The notes beneath the pieces are model-generated. The model saw only the letters and a list, made by a program, of their open reading frames with translations, had not been told where the DNA came from and did not search any database. A stretch of 64,000 bases of DNA from assembly GCF_024158035.1 (NCBI RefSeq), contig NZ_JAMZEK010000003.1, positions 1 through 64,000 on the forward strand. Direction: 5' to 3'. Positions 17,284 to 32,289 of this stretch are shown here, in pieces. Position 1 is the stretch's first letter, and each line of letters begins with the position of its first letter. The DNA comes from Dyella lutea (GTDB lineage: Bacteria > Pseudomonadota > Gammaproteobacteria > Xanthomonadales > Rhodanobacteraceae). A program made the translations under genes and the position numbers.

Positions 17284-17309
17284 CTTGCATCCAACGGCGC
17301 CTGGCCGGT

Positions 17310-18998
17310 CTAGTGCGCGGGGGCCGGCTTCTTGTCGTCTCGCAGCTCACGCCTGAGGATCTTGCCGACGTTGCTCTTGGGCAGGTCGTCGCGGAACTCG
17401 ATGAGTTTCGGCCGCTTGTAGCCGGTGAGGTTCTCGCGGCAGAACTCCTTGAGGGCCTCCGCGGTGAGGTTCGGGTCCTTGCGCACCACGAACAGCTTCA
17501 CCACCTCGCCCGAGTGTTCGTCCGGGACGCCCACGGCCGCGACTTCCGACACGCCAGGGTGCTGCATCACCGTGTCTTCGACCTCGTTCGGATACACGTT
17601 GAAGCCGGACACCAGGATCATGTCCTTCTTGCGGTCGACGATGTAGAAGTAACCGTTCTCGTCCATCCGGGCGATATCACCGGTGTGCAGCCAGCCATCC
17701 TTGTCGAGCACCTTGGCGGTCTCCTCGGGGCGCTGCCAGTAGCCCTTCATCACCTGCGGGCCCTGCACCATCAGTTCCCCCACTTCACCGACCGGCAGCG
17801 GCTGGTTCTCTTCCGACCAGATCGCCACGTTGGTGGACGGGATCGGCAGGCCGATCGAGCCGTTGTATTCCTTCAGGTCGAGCGGGTTGATGCAGGCGGC
17901 TGGCGATGTCTCGGTGAGGCCATAGGCTTCGGCCAGGGTGCAGCCGGTGACCTTCTTCCAGCGTTCGGCCACGGCGCGCTGCACCGCCATGCCACCGCCC
18001 AGCGTCAGGTGCAGGCGCGAGAAATCCACCTCGGCGAAGCCGGGCGTGTTGAGCAGGCCGTTGAACAGCGTATTGACGCCGGTGAGCGCGGTGAAGCGCG
18101 ACTTCTGCAGCTCCTTGACGAACCCGGGCATGTCGCGCGGATTGGTGATCAGCCAGTTCATGCCGCCCAGGCGCATGAACACCAGGCCGTTCGCCGTCAG
18201 CGAGAAGATGTGATAGAGCGGCAGGGCGGTGATGATGACCTCCTCACCCTCCTTCGCATTCCGGCCGATCCAGCTGCCGGCCTGCAGCATGTTGGCGACC
18301 ATGTTGCCGTGGCTGAGCATGGCGCCCTTGGCCACGCCGGTGGTGCCGCCGGTGTATTGCAGGAAAGCCAGGTCATCGTGGCCGAGCGCGACTTTCGGCA
18401 GCGGATGGTGAGCCCCGCGCGCCAGGGCTTCTTTGAAGCGCACGGCCTGTGGCAGGTGGTAATCCGGCACCATTTTCTTCAGGTGCTTGGCCACCGTGTT
18501 GACCAGCATGCCCTTGAGGCCGCCGAGCAGGTCGCCCACGCCCGTGGTGACGATGTGCTCGACATGGGTCTCGGCGACCACCTGCTGGACCGTCGAGGCG
18601 AAATTGTCCAGCACCACGATCGCCTTGGCGCCGGAGTCCTCCAGTTGGTGCCTGAGCTCGCGGGCGGTATAGAGCGGGTTGGTGTTGACCACCACCAACC
18701 CCGCACGCAGCGCGCCGAACAGGGCCACCGGATACTGCAGCACGTTGGGCATCATGATCGCGATGCGGTCGCCCTTGGACAGCTTGAGCTCGCCGGAGAG
18801 ATAACCGGCGAACTTCGCGCTCATCGCGTCGATCTCGCCGTAACTGAGCTGCTTGCCGAAGCTGGCGAAAGCCGGCCGCTCCTTGAACTTGCCGAAGGCC
18901 TCCTCGAGCACCGCGACGACGGATGCGTAGGCACCCAGGTCGATCTCGGCGGGGACGCCCTCCGGATAGTGGTCAAGCCACGGACGCTCTTTGCTCAT
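17310..18998 (-). CDS. fadD: Long-chain-fatty-acid--CoA ligase
   Basis: Activates fatty acids to acyl-CoA at the cytoplasmic membrane for beta-oxidation. The 562-aa protein has the AMP-binding motif YTGGTTGVAKGAM near residue 214, the AYGLTETSPAA segment, and the fatty-acyl-CoA synthetase signature region GWLHTGDIARMDENGYFYIV followed by DRKKDMILVSGFNVYP; the C-terminal catalytic Lys is in LPKSNVGKILRREL. Length matches E. coli FadD (561). ATG at 18998 (MSKERPWLDHYPEG) is chosen over an open extension to 19379. It is divergent from a small lipoprotein gene and convergent with the PilZ gene. Confidence 0.95.
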   Translation of the reverse strand: MSKERPWLDHYPEGVPAEIDLGAYASVVAVLEEAFGKFKERPAFASFGKQLSYGEIDAMSAKFAGYLSGELKLSKGDRIAIMMPNVLQYPVALFGALRAGLVVVNTNPLYTARELRHQLEDSGAKAIVVLDNFASTVQQVVAETHVEHIVTTGVGDLLGGLKGMLVNTVAKHLKKMVPDYHLPQAVRFKEALARGAHHPLPKVALGHDDLAFLQYTGGTTGVAKGAMLSHGNMVANMLQAGSWIGRNAKEGEEVIITALPLYHIFSLTANGLVFMRLGGMNWLITNPRDMPGFVKELQKSRFTALTGVNTLFNGLLNTPGFAEVDFSRLHLTLGGGMAVQRAVAERWKKVTGCTLAEAYGLTETSPAACINPLDLKEYNGSIGLPIPSTNVAIWSEENQPLPVGEVGELMVQGPQVMKGYWQRPEETAKVLDKDGWLHTGDIARMDENGYFYIVDRKKDMILVSGFNVYPNEVEDTVMQHPGVSEVAAVGVPDEHSGEVVKLFVVRKDPNLTAEALKEFCRENLTGYKRPKLIEFRDDLPKSNVGKILRRELRDDKKPAPAH

Positions 18999-19124
18999 GG
19001 TGATCCTTGCGCTCCTGGAAACGGACAACCGCCTGCCGCGGCCGGTCATCGACATGACGCGGCATTGGAGCATACGCTCGCGTATAGCGGCAAGCCGCGC
19101 CGCAACGACCCGGAAGCCTTCCGC

Positions 19125-19565
19125 ATGCGCCTGCACCGATGCCTTTTCCTGCTGTTTGTCGCGGTCGTTTCCGGGGTGCTCGGCGGGTGTCATCGAGTCC
19201 CCGCCGAGGAAGCGGTGCGGCATGCGGTGACGTCGGCGGAGCATGCCGCCGAGGCGGTCGACGCGGGGGCTTTCCGGGATCGGCTGAGTGAGGATTTCAC
19301 CGGCAACCGGGGACAGTTCGATCGCCGGCAACTGGTCGATCTGCTGCGCCTGGCGCGGCTGCGGGGCGAGACCATCCATGTGCTGATGGGGCCGATGTCG
19401 GTCGAGCCGCGTGGCGATCGTTTCCTGGTGACATTCACCGTGACGCTCTCCAGTGGCGGCCGTCTGCTGCCTTCCGATATGGGTATCTACCGGGTCGAGA
19501 GCGCATGGCGCCGGGAAGGTGGTGACTGGGTCTGTTACGCGGCCACCTGGTCGCGACCGCGGTAG
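19125..19565 (+). CDS. Small lipoprotein, NTF2/SnoaL-like
   Basis: A 146-aa exported protein. The signal ends in VLGGC, so Cys22 is probably lipidated. The mature part looks like an NTF2-like alpha+beta domain: an N-terminal helix (EEAVRHAVTSAEHAAEAVDA), a segment FRDRLSEDFTGNRGQFDRRQ, and C-terminal strands ending DWVCYAATW. Function unknown. ATG at 19125 is taken as start from the signal peptide. It is divergent from fadD with only 126 bases between the two starts and ends just before a strong terminator. Confidence 0.75.
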   Translation: MRLHRCLFLLFVAVVSGVLGGCHRVPAEEAVRHAVTSAEHAAEAVDAGAFRDRLSEDFTGNRGQFDRRQLVDLLRLARLRGETIHVLMGPMSVEPRGDRFLVTFTVTLSSGGRLLPSDMGIYRVESAWRREGGDWVCYAATWSRPR

Positions 19566-19584
19566 CGCTGAGCCGGAAGAAAGA

Positions 19585-19610
19585 AAAACGCCGCCCGGAG
19601 GCGGCGTTTT
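19585..19610. terminator. Bidirectional terminator between lipoprotein and acnA
   Basis: AAAACGCCGCC and GGCGGCGTTTT form an 11-bp stem around CGGA between convergent genes. Confidence 0.85.
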
Positions 19611-19633
19611 GCCGGGGCGGACAGCCCGGGTGC

Positions 19634-22384
<2,751 letters not shown>

Positions 22385-22822
22385 GGCTAACTCCTTTATT
22401 GCTTGAGGCTGGCGGACGCGGGGCGTAATAGCGTCATGGTACGCGCGTCGTGGTCAAGGCGACGTTGCGATGCGATGGCGGCGTGCCATCACGGATCTTC
22501 CCGGCCCATCGGGACGCGATCGTGTCGAATCGTGCGCACCGTGATGTCGGGTCGCCGGCCGGTGACGACAAGCGCGGTGGTGGGGCCACCTCTTGCACGA
22601 TTTCGAACGCTCCCGGAAACGGTGTCTTGCGTTGCGGCTGGATTGGCGCGGCTGGCAAAATACGCAGGCTAAATGCCGCCGTGAGGCGGCGTCGGGCCTT
22701 GCTTTCACGCTGGTCGATGGTCGCTTTCCGGAGAGCTTTTCCCGGAGTGGCATCCACCGTTGAACGGCGACGGGCAGGGCCACCCGGTACCCGCGCGCAC
22801 CCACCCCAAGGGACTCAAAATC
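22385..22822. other. acnA/acnB divergent intergenic region
   Basis: 438 bases with no supported gene. A perfect short hairpin GCCGCC-GTGA-GGCGGC at 22675-22690 lies in what would be the acnB leader. Possible acnB promoter elements TTGCGG and CAAAAT (about 22632-22661) are weak. An iron-responsive or redox regulator would be expected to act here, but I cannot recognise a specific site. Confidence 0.45.
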
Positions 22823-25414
22823 ATGCTCACCGCTTATCGCCAACACGCCGCCGAACGCCAGGCCCTCGGCGTCCCGCCGTTGCCGCTCACCGCGCAGCAG
22901 ACGGCCGAACTGATCGAGTTGCTGAAGCAGCCGCCGGCCGGCGAGGAAGCCTTCCTGGTCGAGCTGCTGAGCGAGCGCGTGCCGGCCGGTGTGGACGACG
23001 CGGCCAAGGTCAAGGCCTCGTATCTCGCCGCCGTGGCCCTTGGCACCGAAGTCTGCCCGCTGATCAGCCGCGAGAAGGCAACCGAGCTGCTCGGCACCAT
23101 GCTGGGTGGCTACAACATCCATCCGCTGATCCAGCTGCTGGACGATGCGCAATTGGGCGGCATCGCCGCCGACGCGCTGAAGAAGACCCTGCTGATGTTC
23201 GACTCCTTCCACGACGTGAAGGAAAAGGCCGACGCCGGCAACGCCAACGCGCAGGCTGTGCTTAGGAGCTGGGCCGAGGCCGAGTGGTTCACCTCGCGCC
23301 CCGAGGTGCCCGAGTCGCTGACCATCACCGTGTTCAAGGTGCCGGGCGAAACCAACACCGACGACCTGTCGCCGGCGCCGGACGCCACCACCCGCCCGGA
23401 CATCCCGCTGCACGCGCTGGCGATGCTGAAGAACAAGCGCGACGGTGCACCGTTCCAGCCGGAGGAGGACGGCAAGCGCGGCCCGATCCAGTTGATCGCC
23501 GACCTGAAGACCAAGGGCCACATGGTCGCCTACGTTGGCGACGTGGTCGGCACCGGCTCCAGCCGCAAGAGCGCCACCAACTCGGTGCTGTGGTGGACCG
23601 GCGAGGACATTCCGTTCATCCCGAACAAGCGCTTCGGCGGCGTCTGCCTGGGTAGCAAGATCGCCCCGATCTTCTACAACACCATGGAAGACGCCGGCGC
23701 GCTGCCGATCGAGCTGGACGTGTCGAAGATGGAGATGGGCGACGTCGTCGAGCTGCGCCCGTACGAAGGCAAGGCACTGAAGAACGGCGAGGTGATCGCC
23801 GAGTTCCAGGTGAAGTCGGACGTACTGTTCGACGAGGTGCGCGCCGGCGGCCGCATCCCGCTGATCATCGGCCGTGGCCTCACCGCCAAGGCGCGCGAGG
23901 CGCTGGGCCTGCCGGTCTCGACCCTGTTCCGCCAGCCGCAGCAACCGGCCGACACCGGCAAGGGCTACTCGCTGGCGCAGAAGATGGTCGGCCGCGCCTG
24001 CGGCCTACCGGAAGGCCAGGGCGTGCGTCCGGGCACCTACTGCGAACCGAAGATGACCTCGGTCGGTTCGCAGGACACCACCGGCCCGATGACCCGCGAC
24101 GAGCTGAAGGACCTGGCCTGCCTGGGCTTTTCGGCCGACCTGGTGATGCAGTCGTTCTGCCACACCGCCGCCTACCCGAAGCCGGTGGACGTGAAGACCC
24201 ACCACACCCTGCCGGAATTCATCTCCACCCGCGGCGGCATCTCGCTGCGGCCGGGCGACGGCGTGATCCACAGCTGGCTCAACCGCATGCTGCTGCCGGA
24301 CACCGTCGGCACCGGCGGTGACAGCCACACCCGCTTCCCGATTGGCATTTCGTTCCCGGCCGGCTCGGGCCTGGTTGCGTTCGCCGCGGCCACCGGCGTG
24401 ATGCCGCTGGACATGCCCGAATCGGTACTGGTGCGCTTCAAGGGCGAGCTGCAGCCGGGCGTCACCCTGCGTGACCTGGTCAACGCGATCCCGTACTACG
24501 CGATCAAGCAGGGCCTGCTCACGGTCGCCAAGCAGGGCAAGAAGAACATCTTCTCCGGCCGCATCCTGGAGATCGAGGGCCTGCCGGACCTGAAGGTGGA
24601 GCAGGCGTTCGAGCTGTCCGACGCCTCGGCCGAGCGTTCGGCCGCCGGCTGCACGGTGCGCCTCAACAAGGAGCCGATCATCGAGTACCTCAACAGCAAC
24701 ATCACGTTGCTGAAGGTGATGATCGCGCAGGGTTACAAGGATGCTCGCAGCCTGCAGCGCCGCATCGCCAAGATGGAGGAGTGGCTGGCCAACCCGCAGC
24801 TGCTCGAGCCGGATGCCGACGCCGAGTACGCCGCGGTCATCGAGATCGACCTGGCCGACGTGCACGAGCCGATCGTGGCCTGCCCGAACGACCCGGACGA
24901 CGTGAAGACCCTGTCCGACGTGGCCGGCGCCACCATCGACGAGGTGTTCATCGGTTCATGCATGACCAACATCGGCCACTTCCGCGCCGCGTCGAAGCTG
25001 CTGGAAGGCAAACGCGACATCCCGACCAAGCTGTGGGTGGCCCCGCCGACGAAGATGGATGCGCAGGAGCTGACCAAGGAAGGCCACTACGGCACCTTCG
25101 GCACCGCCGGCGCGCGTATGGAGATGCCCGGCTGCTCGCTGTGCATGGGCAACCAGGCGCAGGTGAAGGAGGGCGCGACGGTGTTCTCCACCTCGACCCG
25201 CAACTTCCCCAACCGCCTCGGCAAGAACTCCAACGTCTACTTGGGCTCGGCCGAGCTGGCCGCGGTGTGCTCGCGGCTGGGCCGGATCCCGGGCAAGGAC
25301 GAGTACATGGAAGCCATGGGCGTGATCAACGCCAGCGGCAAGGCGATCTACAAGTACATGAACTTCGACCAGATCGAGGATTTCAAGGAAGTCGCCGATA
25401 CCGTCGCCGACTGA
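22823..25414 (+). CDS. acnB: Aconitate hydratase B
   Basis: The main TCA-cycle aconitase, also able to dehydrate 2-methylcitrate and, when its cluster is lost, to bind mRNA (family knowledge). The 863-aa protein has the AcnB-specific N-terminal HEAT-like domain (residues 1-160) and a swapped swivel domain ([17 protein letters not shown]). Cluster cysteines are visible in [15 protein letters not shown] and [14 protein letters not shown] at 22823 is chosen because AcnB proteins begin with [20 protein letters not shown]; an upstream in-frame start at 22760 is not conserved. Ends at a strong terminator. Confidence 0.97.
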   Translation: MLTAYRQHAAERQALGVPPLPLTAQQTAELIELLKQPPAGEEAFLVELLSERVPAGVDDAAKVKASYLAAVALGTEVCPLISREKATELLGTMLGGYNIHPLIQLLDDAQLGGIAADALKKTLLMFDSFHDVKEKADAGNANAQAVLRSWAEAEWFTSRPEVPESLTITVFKVPGETNTDDLSPAPDATTRPDIPLHALAMLKNKRDGAPFQPEEDGKRGPIQLIADLKTKGHMVAYVGDVVGTGSSRKSATNSVLWWTGEDIPFIPNKRFGGVCLGSKIAPIFYNTMEDAGALPIELDVSKMEMGDVVELRPYEGKALKNGEVIAEFQVKSDVLFDEVRAGGRIPLIIGRGLTAKAREALGLPVSTLFRQPQQPADTGKGYSLAQKMVGRACGLPEGQGVRPGTYCEPKMTSVGSQDTTGPMTRDELKDLACLGFSADLVMQSFCHTAAYPKPVDVKTHHTLPEFISTRGGISLRPGDGVIHSWLNRMLLPDTVGTGGDSHTRFPIGISFPAGSGLVAFAAATGVMPLDMPESVLVRFKGELQPGVTLRDLVNAIPYYAIKQGLLTVAKQGKKNIFSGRILEIEGLPDLKVEQAFELSDASAERSAAGCTVRLNKEPIIEYLNSNITLLKVMIAQGYKDARSLQRRIAKMEEWLANPQLLEPDADAEYAAVIEIDLADVHEPIVACPNDPDDVKTLSDVAGATIDEVFIGSCMTNIGHFRAASKLLEGKRDIPTKLWVAPPTKMDAQELTKEGHYGTFGTAGARMEMPGCSLCMGNQAQVKEGATVFSTSTRNFPNRLGKNSNVYLGSAELAAVCSRLGRIPGKDEYMEAMGVINASGKAIYKYMNFDQIEDFKEVADTVAD

Positions 25415-25433
25415 ACCTGCCAGCGATGAGTAC

Positions 25434-25464
25434 GACAAAGCCCGGCCCCGCGCCGGGCTTTGTC
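25434..25464. terminator. acnB terminator
   Basis: Perfect 13-bp stem GACAAAGCCCGGC / GCCGGGCTTTGTC, loop of five bases, 20 bases after the acnB stop. Confidence 0.85.
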
Positions 25465-25531
25465 GTTATGCTTCCCGCCACGCAAAGGGGGGTAGGCCCT
25501 GCTCCCGGGCGCTGAGGAACCCTGAACCCGG

Positions 25532-26437
25532 ATGATTTCCAGCCTCTTGTCGGTCGTCTCGTTGCGCGATCTCTCCTTGGTCCAGGCGGTCAGCCGCCAC
25601 GGCAGCTTCAACAGCGCGGCACGCGCCATGCACATCAGTCCGTCGGGGTTGTCGCACCAGGTGCAGAAGGTCGAGCAGGCGCTGGGGGCGCCACTCTTCG
25701 AACGAGGGGGGCGGCGCATCGTGCCTACAGCGGGCGGTCGCCGCCTGCTGGAGCAGATCGATGCGGTGCTGGCAGCAGCCGAGCACCTGCAGCAGGCGGC
25801 CCGTGCCGGTGAAGTGGCCTTCGGCGGCGAGCTGCGTCTGGGGGTGCCGGCCTCGCTCGGTCCCTACCTGCTGCCGCACCTGATCGCGCCGTTTCCCCAG
25901 CATTTCCCCGGCACCCGGCTTAGCCTGTCCGAAGGCAAGCCGAAGGGGTTGCTGCGGCGCCTGCACGAGGGCGAGTTGGACGCCGTGTTGGGGCCGCCGC
26001 CAGCGGTGTCGCCGGCAGGCATCGCCAGTCGCCCGCTGTTCTTCGAGCCCTGGGAGGTGATGTTGCGGGCCGACCACCCGCTGGCCGGAAAATCGACGCT
26101 GGCGCTCAACCAACTGGATGCCGCCGAGGCCACGGTAATGGCCGAGTACCACCAGGACGGCGTCGCCGAGGCCGGCCAGGTACAGGACGTGAGCCTGGAG
26201 AGTCTTGCCGCACTGGTCGAGCTGCGCGGCGGCTATGCGCTGGTACCGGCGCTGGCGCGCGACCGGTTGTCGTCGATTGCTGCCGTGACCCTGGCCAAGA
26301 TCCGTGGGCCGGCGCCCGGTCGGGATATCTCCCTTTACTCACGCGAGGCTTCGCCGTGGGGCGAGGACCTGGTCGCGTTCGCCGAGTTGCTGCGGCAGAT
26401 CGCCCGGCACCGGCCTGGGCTGCGCCTGTTGGACTGA
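25532..26437 (+). CDS. LysR regulator of the OxyR clade lacking all cysteines
   Basis: A 301-aa regulator with an N-terminal helix-turn-helix (LVQAVSRHGSFNSAARAMHI then SPSGLSHQVQKVEQALGAPL and FERGGRRIVPTAGGRRLL). The SPSGLSHQVQKVEQALG pattern is that of the OxyR group. OxyR senses peroxide through two cysteines in the C-terminal domain; this protein has no cysteine anywhere, so it cannot use that chemistry and must respond to another signal. It follows acnB in the same direction behind a terminator, and precedes hflD convergently. No target can be named from the sequence. Confidence 0.88.
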   Translation: MISSLLSVVSLRDLSLVQAVSRHGSFNSAARAMHISPSGLSHQVQKVEQALGAPLFERGGRRIVPTAGGRRLLEQIDAVLAAAEHLQQAARAGEVAFGGELRLGVPASLGPYLLPHLIAPFPQHFPGTRLSLSEGKPKGLLRRLHEGELDAVLGPPPAVSPAGIASRPLFFEPWEVMLRADHPLAGKSTLALNQLDAAEATVMAEYHQDGVAEAGQVQDVSLESLAALVELRGGYALVPALARDRLSSIAAVTLAKIRGPAPGRDISLYSREASPWGEDLVAFAELLRQIARHRPGLRLLD

Positions 26438-26453
26438 CCGGTCGGAGCGGGTC

Positions 26454-27098
26454 TCAGCCGTTGTCCAGGGTGGAGCCGGTAAGCAGGCCGCGGGCGAGCA
26501 TGGCGCACTGCTTGCGGTGCAGTAGCAACTGCCACTGCCGGCCACCGACCTGCCGCCACAGCACTGCCGAGCGGACGGCCGCCAGCAGGCTGGTGCGCAC
26601 CCGCTCGACGATGGTTTCCTGGCGCAGCATCTGGGGATTGCCGGTGACCATCACGCGCGGCTTCAGCGTGGACAGCGTGGATACGTAGAGCGCGGCCAGC
26701 CGGCCGATCACCTGCGGCGAATACCTGCCGAAGTGGTCGATCTGTCGCTGCGCGGCCAGCAGGCCCTGCTGCAGGTCGTTGCGCAGATGGCCGTGGCGGG
26801 CGAGGGTGCGCTCCAGCCGCATCACGGTAATTGCCATGCGGGTCACCGCCATGTCGCTGGAGCTGTCCTCCAGCTGTGCGATCAGGGTGCGCAGCCCCAG
26901 CCGCAGTGCCGAGGTGCGACCGTAGACGCCCACGACCGAATCGGCATCGATGCGGAAGACGCTGTCCACGCTGGTCTCGAATGCCGCCTCGTCGCAGCGC
27001 CCCTGGTTCGCCAGCTGCTGGGCGAGCGAGGTGGCCTGGAATAGTCCGGCTAGGGCGAGCACGCGCTCTTCGTTCATGGCAAACAGGGTGGGTACCAC
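26454..27098 (-). CDS. hflD: High frequency lysogenization protein HflD
   Basis: A 214-aa helical, membrane-associated protein. In E. coli HflD sits between mnmA and purB and interacts with phage lambda CII; its housekeeping role is unclear. Homology starts at ERVLALAGLFQATSLAQQLA and continues through GRYSPQVIGRLAALYVSTLS and IRAALLSAVRSAVLW-like sequence near the end. GTG at 27098 is four bases after the mnmA stop with GGAG upstream; ATG at 27077 is an alternative giving a 207-aa protein that aligns better with E. coli. Co-transcribed with mnmA. Confidence 0.9.
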   Translation of the reverse strand: MVPTLFAMNEERVLALAGLFQATSLAQQLANQGRCDEAAFETSVDSVFRIDADSVVGVYGRTSALRLGLRTLIAQLEDSSSDMAVTRMAITVMRLERTLARHGHLRNDLQQGLLAAQRQIDHFGRYSPQVIGRLAALYVSTLSTLKPRVMVTGNPQMLRQETIVERVRTSLLAAVRSAVLWRQVGGRQWQLLLHRKQCAMLARGLLTGSTLDNG

Positions 27099-27101
27099 TT
27101 C

Positions 27102-28214
27102 TCACGACTCCGATGAAACAGGGGGCAAGCCGCCAAACGGGGCGTCGGTAACGGCAATCACCGCACCACCCAGGCAGGCCTCGCCGTCATAGAAAACCAC
27201 CGACTGCCCCGCCGTGACGGCGCGCTGGGGCTCGTCGAAACGCACTTCCAGCCGTTCGTCCCGCAGCAGCACCTCGCAGGCCTGGTCGGTCTGGCGATAG
27301 CGCGTTTTGGCCGTGCAGCGGAAGCGGCTGGCAGGCGCTTCGCCCGCGATCCAGTGGGGGGTGTCGGCCACCAGCCGGTTGGACTGCAGCCAGTGGTTCT
27401 CGCCGCCCTGGGCAACGTACAGGATGTTCGCCGGCACGTCCTTGCCGACCACGTACCAGGCCTCGCCGCTGGCGCCGTGGCGCCCGCCGATCCCCAGGCC
27501 CTGGCGCTGGCCGAGGGTGTAGTACATCACTCCCTGGTGTTCCCCAACCTCGCCTCCGTCGGGGGTGCGCATGGCGCCGGGCCGGGCCGGGATGTACTGG
27601 CCGAGGAACTCGCGGAAATCGCGTTCGCCGATGAAGCAGATGCCGGTGGAGTCCTTCTTGGCGTGGGTCGGCAGGGCAGCCTCGCGTGCCATGGCACGCA
27701 CCTGTTCCTTCGGCAGGTGGCCGATGGGAAACAGCGTGGCAGCGAGCTGGGACTGGCCGATCGCATGCAGAAAGTAGGTCTGGTCCTTGGAGCGGTCCGC
27801 TGCGCGGAGCAGGCGGTATCGGCCGTCGCGCTGATCGACTTGTGCGTAGTGGCCGGTGGCGATCTTCTCCGCGCCCAGTGCGCGAGCTTCGTCGAGAAAG
27901 GTCTTGAACTTGATCTCGCGGTTGCACAACACGTCCGGATTCGGCGTGCGACCGGCGCGATATTCGGCCAGGAAGTGTTCGAACACGCCATCCCAGTACT
28001 CGGCGGCGAAGTTGCGTGAGTGGAACGGGATCCCCAGTCGGCCACACACGCCCAAGGCGTCCTTGCGATCGGCATCGGCGGTGCAGGGGCCGGCCCGTTC
28101 GTCTTCCTCCCAGTTCTGCATGAACAGGCCTTCGACTTCGTAGCCGGCCCGCTGCAGCACCAGGGCGGCGACTGACGAGTCGACGCCGCCCGACATACCC
28201 AGCATCACCTTCAC
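27102..28214 (-). CDS. mnmA: tRNA-specific 2-thiouridylase
   Basis: Inserts sulfur at position 2 of the wobble uridine in Lys, Glu and Gln tRNAs, using ATP and a persulfide relay. The 370-aa protein shows the PP-loop [14 protein letters not shown] near the N-terminus and the two catalytic cysteines in [12 protein letters not shown] and [13 protein letters not shown]. Start is GTG at 28214 ([10 protein letters not shown]), overlapping the Nudix gene stop by four bases (GTGA); the frame remains open upstream within the Nudix gene but that is not homologous. The Nudix-mnmA-hflD order forms one minus-strand operon. Confidence 0.96.
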   Translation of the reverse strand: MKVMLGMSGGVDSSVAALVLQRAGYEVEGLFMQNWEEDERAGPCTADADRKDALGVCGRLGIPFHSRNFAAEYWDGVFEHFLAEYRAGRTPNPDVLCNREIKFKTFLDEARALGAEKIATGHYAQVDQRDGRYRLLRAADRSKDQTYFLHAIGQSQLAATLFPIGHLPKEQVRAMAREAALPTHAKKDSTGICFIGERDFREFLGQYIPARPGAMRTPDGGEVGEHQGVMYYTLGQRQGLGIGGRHGASGEAWYVVGKDVPANILYVAQGGENHWLQSNRLVADTPHWIAGEAPASRFRCTAKTRYRQTDQACEVLLRDERLEVRFDEPQRAVTAGQSVVFYDGEACLGGAVIAVTDAPFGGLPPVSSES

Positions 28215-28696
28215 GGGTAACGATCCCCGTCGAGCAGGCTGGTGACCGTCGCCAGCGGCAGGCGCTGACCGGCCAGCCAGGCGTCGATACTCATCAACAC
28301 CAGCGGGCTGCGCAGGCGGTCGCCGAAGGCTGCGATCTCCTCGCGGGTCAGCCACAAGGCGCGCCGGATGCCTGTGTCCAGCGGACGTGCCGGATCGTGA
28401 CCGATCGGGCGCGCAGCGAAGCTGAATCGCACCACGCCATCGCCGTGCTCGGTGCTGCGCCACTGGTGGACGCCGATCAGGTGCTGCAGCTCGACCGTCC
28501 AGCCGGTCTCCTCCAGCGTCTCGCGGGCCGCGGCAGTGAGCAGGCTCTCGTGGTCGTCGAGGTGGCCAGCCGGCTGGTTGTAGGCCAGCCGGCCGCCGAC
28601 TTCCTCTTCCACCATCAGGTAGCGGTCGCCGTCCGCCACCACGCAGGCGACGGTGACGTGCGGGCACCACACGGACGAGGATGGCGAAGCGGGCAT
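28211..28696 (-). CDS. Nudix hydrolase (NudJ-like)
   Basis: A 161-aa pyrophosphohydrolase. The Nudix box GX5EX7REUXEEXGU is complete: Gly44, Glu50, Arg58-Glu59, Glu62-Glu63 and Gly65-Trp66 in [20 protein letters not shown]. Together with its position directly upstream of mnmA it matches NudJ, which in E. coli is a phosphatase for hydroxymethyl-pyrimidine and thiamine pyrophosphates and nucleoside phosphates. The N-terminal strands [20 protein letters not shown] follow the family. It is first gene of the operon and its stop overlaps the mnmA start. Confidence 0.9.
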   Translation of the reverse strand: MPASPSSSVWCPHVTVACVVADGDRYLMVEEEVGGRLAYNQPAGHLDDHESLLTAAARETLEETGWTVELQHLIGVHQWRSTEHGDGVVRFSFAARPIGHDPARPLDTGIRRALWLTREEIAAFGDRLRSPLVLMSIDAWLAGQRLPLATVTSLLDGDRYP

Positions 28697-28819
28697 GTCG
28701 GCTTGCCTTGCGGCACTGGAAAAGCGTTCATTGTGCCATCACCTCTGTCCGCGTCGCCAAAGCTGCATCCCCGGCGGCGTAGAATGCGTATCAACCGGCA
28801 AGCGACCCAATTTTTCCTG

Positions 28820-29146
28820 ATGGCAAACCAACCCGAACACGAGCAGGGCCCCGGACACGGGCTGGCGCTGGAACCCGCCCGCCCGGAGGTGGCGAGGCCG
28901 CCGCTGTATCAAGTTCTGCTCATGAATGACGATTTCACTCCCATGGACTTCGTGGTGGAGGTGCTCCGCGGTTTCTTCGCCATGGACCAGGAGAAGGCGG
29001 TGCAGGTGATGCTCCACGTGCACACCCGCGGACGGGGTGTGTGCGGGGTGTTTACCCGCGAGGTGGCCGAGACGAAAGTCACCCAGGTGAACGAATATTC
29101 ACGTGCCCACCAGCACCCGCTGTTGTGCACTATGGAAAAGCTGTAG
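28820..29146 (+). CDS. clpS: ClpS adaptor protein
   Basis: A 108-aa adaptor that binds N-degron substrates and delivers them to ClpAP. The conserved core [20 protein letters not shown] and [20 protein letters not shown] carries the N-end-rule pocket (NDD near residues 36-38, and the HVHTRG helix). ATG at 28820 (MANQPEHEQ) gives the family length; ATG at 28784 would add 12 residues. The clpA gene follows 67 bases downstream, the universal order in proteobacteria. Divergent from the Nudix gene. Confidence 0.94.
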   Translation: MANQPEHEQGPGHGLALEPARPEVARPPLYQVLLMNDDFTPMDFVVEVLRGFFAMDQEKAVQVMLHVHTRGRGVCGVFTREVAETKVTQVNEYSRAHQHPLLCTMEKL

Positions 29147-29213
29147 GCGACCCCACTTTGGCGATATCGCGGCATCCTTAAGGCCGCAGCCATATAACCG
29201 GGAGACGGTCCGG

Positions 29214-31484
<2,271 letters not shown>

Positions 31485-31525
31485 GATGGCGCCCGGGCGG
31501 CCTGCGCCCGCCCGGGCGTCGGACA

Positions 31526-31561
31526 CGAAAAAAGGCGACGCCGCGGCGTCGCCTTTTTTCG
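31526..31561. terminator. Bidirectional terminator between clpA and infA
   Basis: A perfect 17-bp stem (CGAAAAAAGGCGACGCC and its complement) with a 2-base centre and A/T runs on both flanks. Confidence 0.92.
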
Positions 31562-31601
31562 CCCGGTGCGGCGCGAAGGCGGCCGCGGACAGACGTTCCG
31601 C

Positions 31602-31820
31602 TTACTTCATGCGGTAGGTGATGCGACCCTTGGTCAGGTCGTACGGGGTCATCTCCACCTTCACCTTGTCGCCGGTGAGGATGCGGATGTAATGCTTTCG
31701 CATGCGGCCGGAGATGTGGGCGATGATCACATGCCCGTTCTCCAGCTGCACCCGGAACATGGTGTTGGGCAGGGTCTCCTGGACCGTGCCTTCCATCTCG
31801 ATGACGTCGTCTTTGGCCAT
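31602..31820 (-). CDS. infA: Translation initiation factor IF-1
   Basis: A 72-aa S1/OB-fold protein that binds the ribosomal A site during initiation. The sequence [20 protein letters not shown], then [20 protein letters not shown] and [20 protein letters not shown] is near-identical to the family consensus. ATG at 31820 gives the exact family length; an upstream in-frame extension to 31877 is rejected. Standing beside clpA in convergent orientation is the conserved gammaproteobacterial arrangement. Confidence 0.97.
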   Translation of the reverse strand: MAKDDVIEMEGTVQETLPNTMFRVQLENGHVIIAHISGRMRKHYIRILTGDKVKVEMTPYDLTKGRITYRMK

Positions 31821-31902
31821 GCTTTCCGTCGTTCGATCGCGGACCGTTGTGGCCGCGTAAGCCGACGAGTATGCCACGTCGGCGATCCTGGTTAAAGATT
31901 CG

Positions 31903-32178
31903 TCAGGCGAGATGTTCGGCCAGCTTGCGCCGGATCTCGTCTTCGACCATCCCCTTGAGCGGGGACAGCATCAGCCCGAGTTCGGCATGCACCGTCACCT
32001 CGCTGGCGGCCACCGCGATGCTGCCTTTCACCCCCGAACGCGAGAAGCGCAGGGTGTCGCCGTCCCAACGGCTGTCCATGTCGAATTTTTCCCTCATGCG
32101 GGCGGCGACCCGGTCGACCCGGGCGCGGGCTTCGGCGATGGGGAGCTGGTGGGGCTGGCGCAAGTCGATGGAGGGCAT
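31903..32178 (-). CDS. Polyhydroxyalkanoic acid system family protein
   Basis: A 91-aa protein of the PHA_gran_rgn family, small proteins near PHA granule genes in some bacteria. Pattern: [20 protein letters not shown], then [17 protein letters not shown] and [20 protein letters not shown]. An earlier ATG at 32220 would add 14 residues. No PHA synthase gene is in the window, so the link to polyester granules is only by family name. Upstream of infA on the same strand, about 80 bases away; it is divergent from the FHA protein gene. Confidence 0.85.
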   Translation of the reverse strand: MPSIDLRQPHQLPIAEARARVDRVAARMREKFDMDSRWDGDTLRFSRSGVKGSIAVAASEVTVHAELGLMLSPLKGMVEDEIRRKLAEHLA

Positions 32179-32289
32179 CGGGACATTGTCGGGCAGGGGG
32201 CAGGTGCTGTCACGCATCACGTGCTGGTGGCGCTGCGGTGGGCGCTCCGGCTTCTGCTAGAGTCCCGGCGTTCGTCGACTGGTTCACAG

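Noticed and set aside
18999-19379. N-terminal extension of FadD by over 120 residues
   Set aside because: FadD homology starts at the Met at 18998 and the extension is antisense to the small lipoprotein gene.
22454-23944. 496-codon open frame on the minus strand
   Set aside because: Antisense to the first part of acnB; composition typical of a shadow frame.
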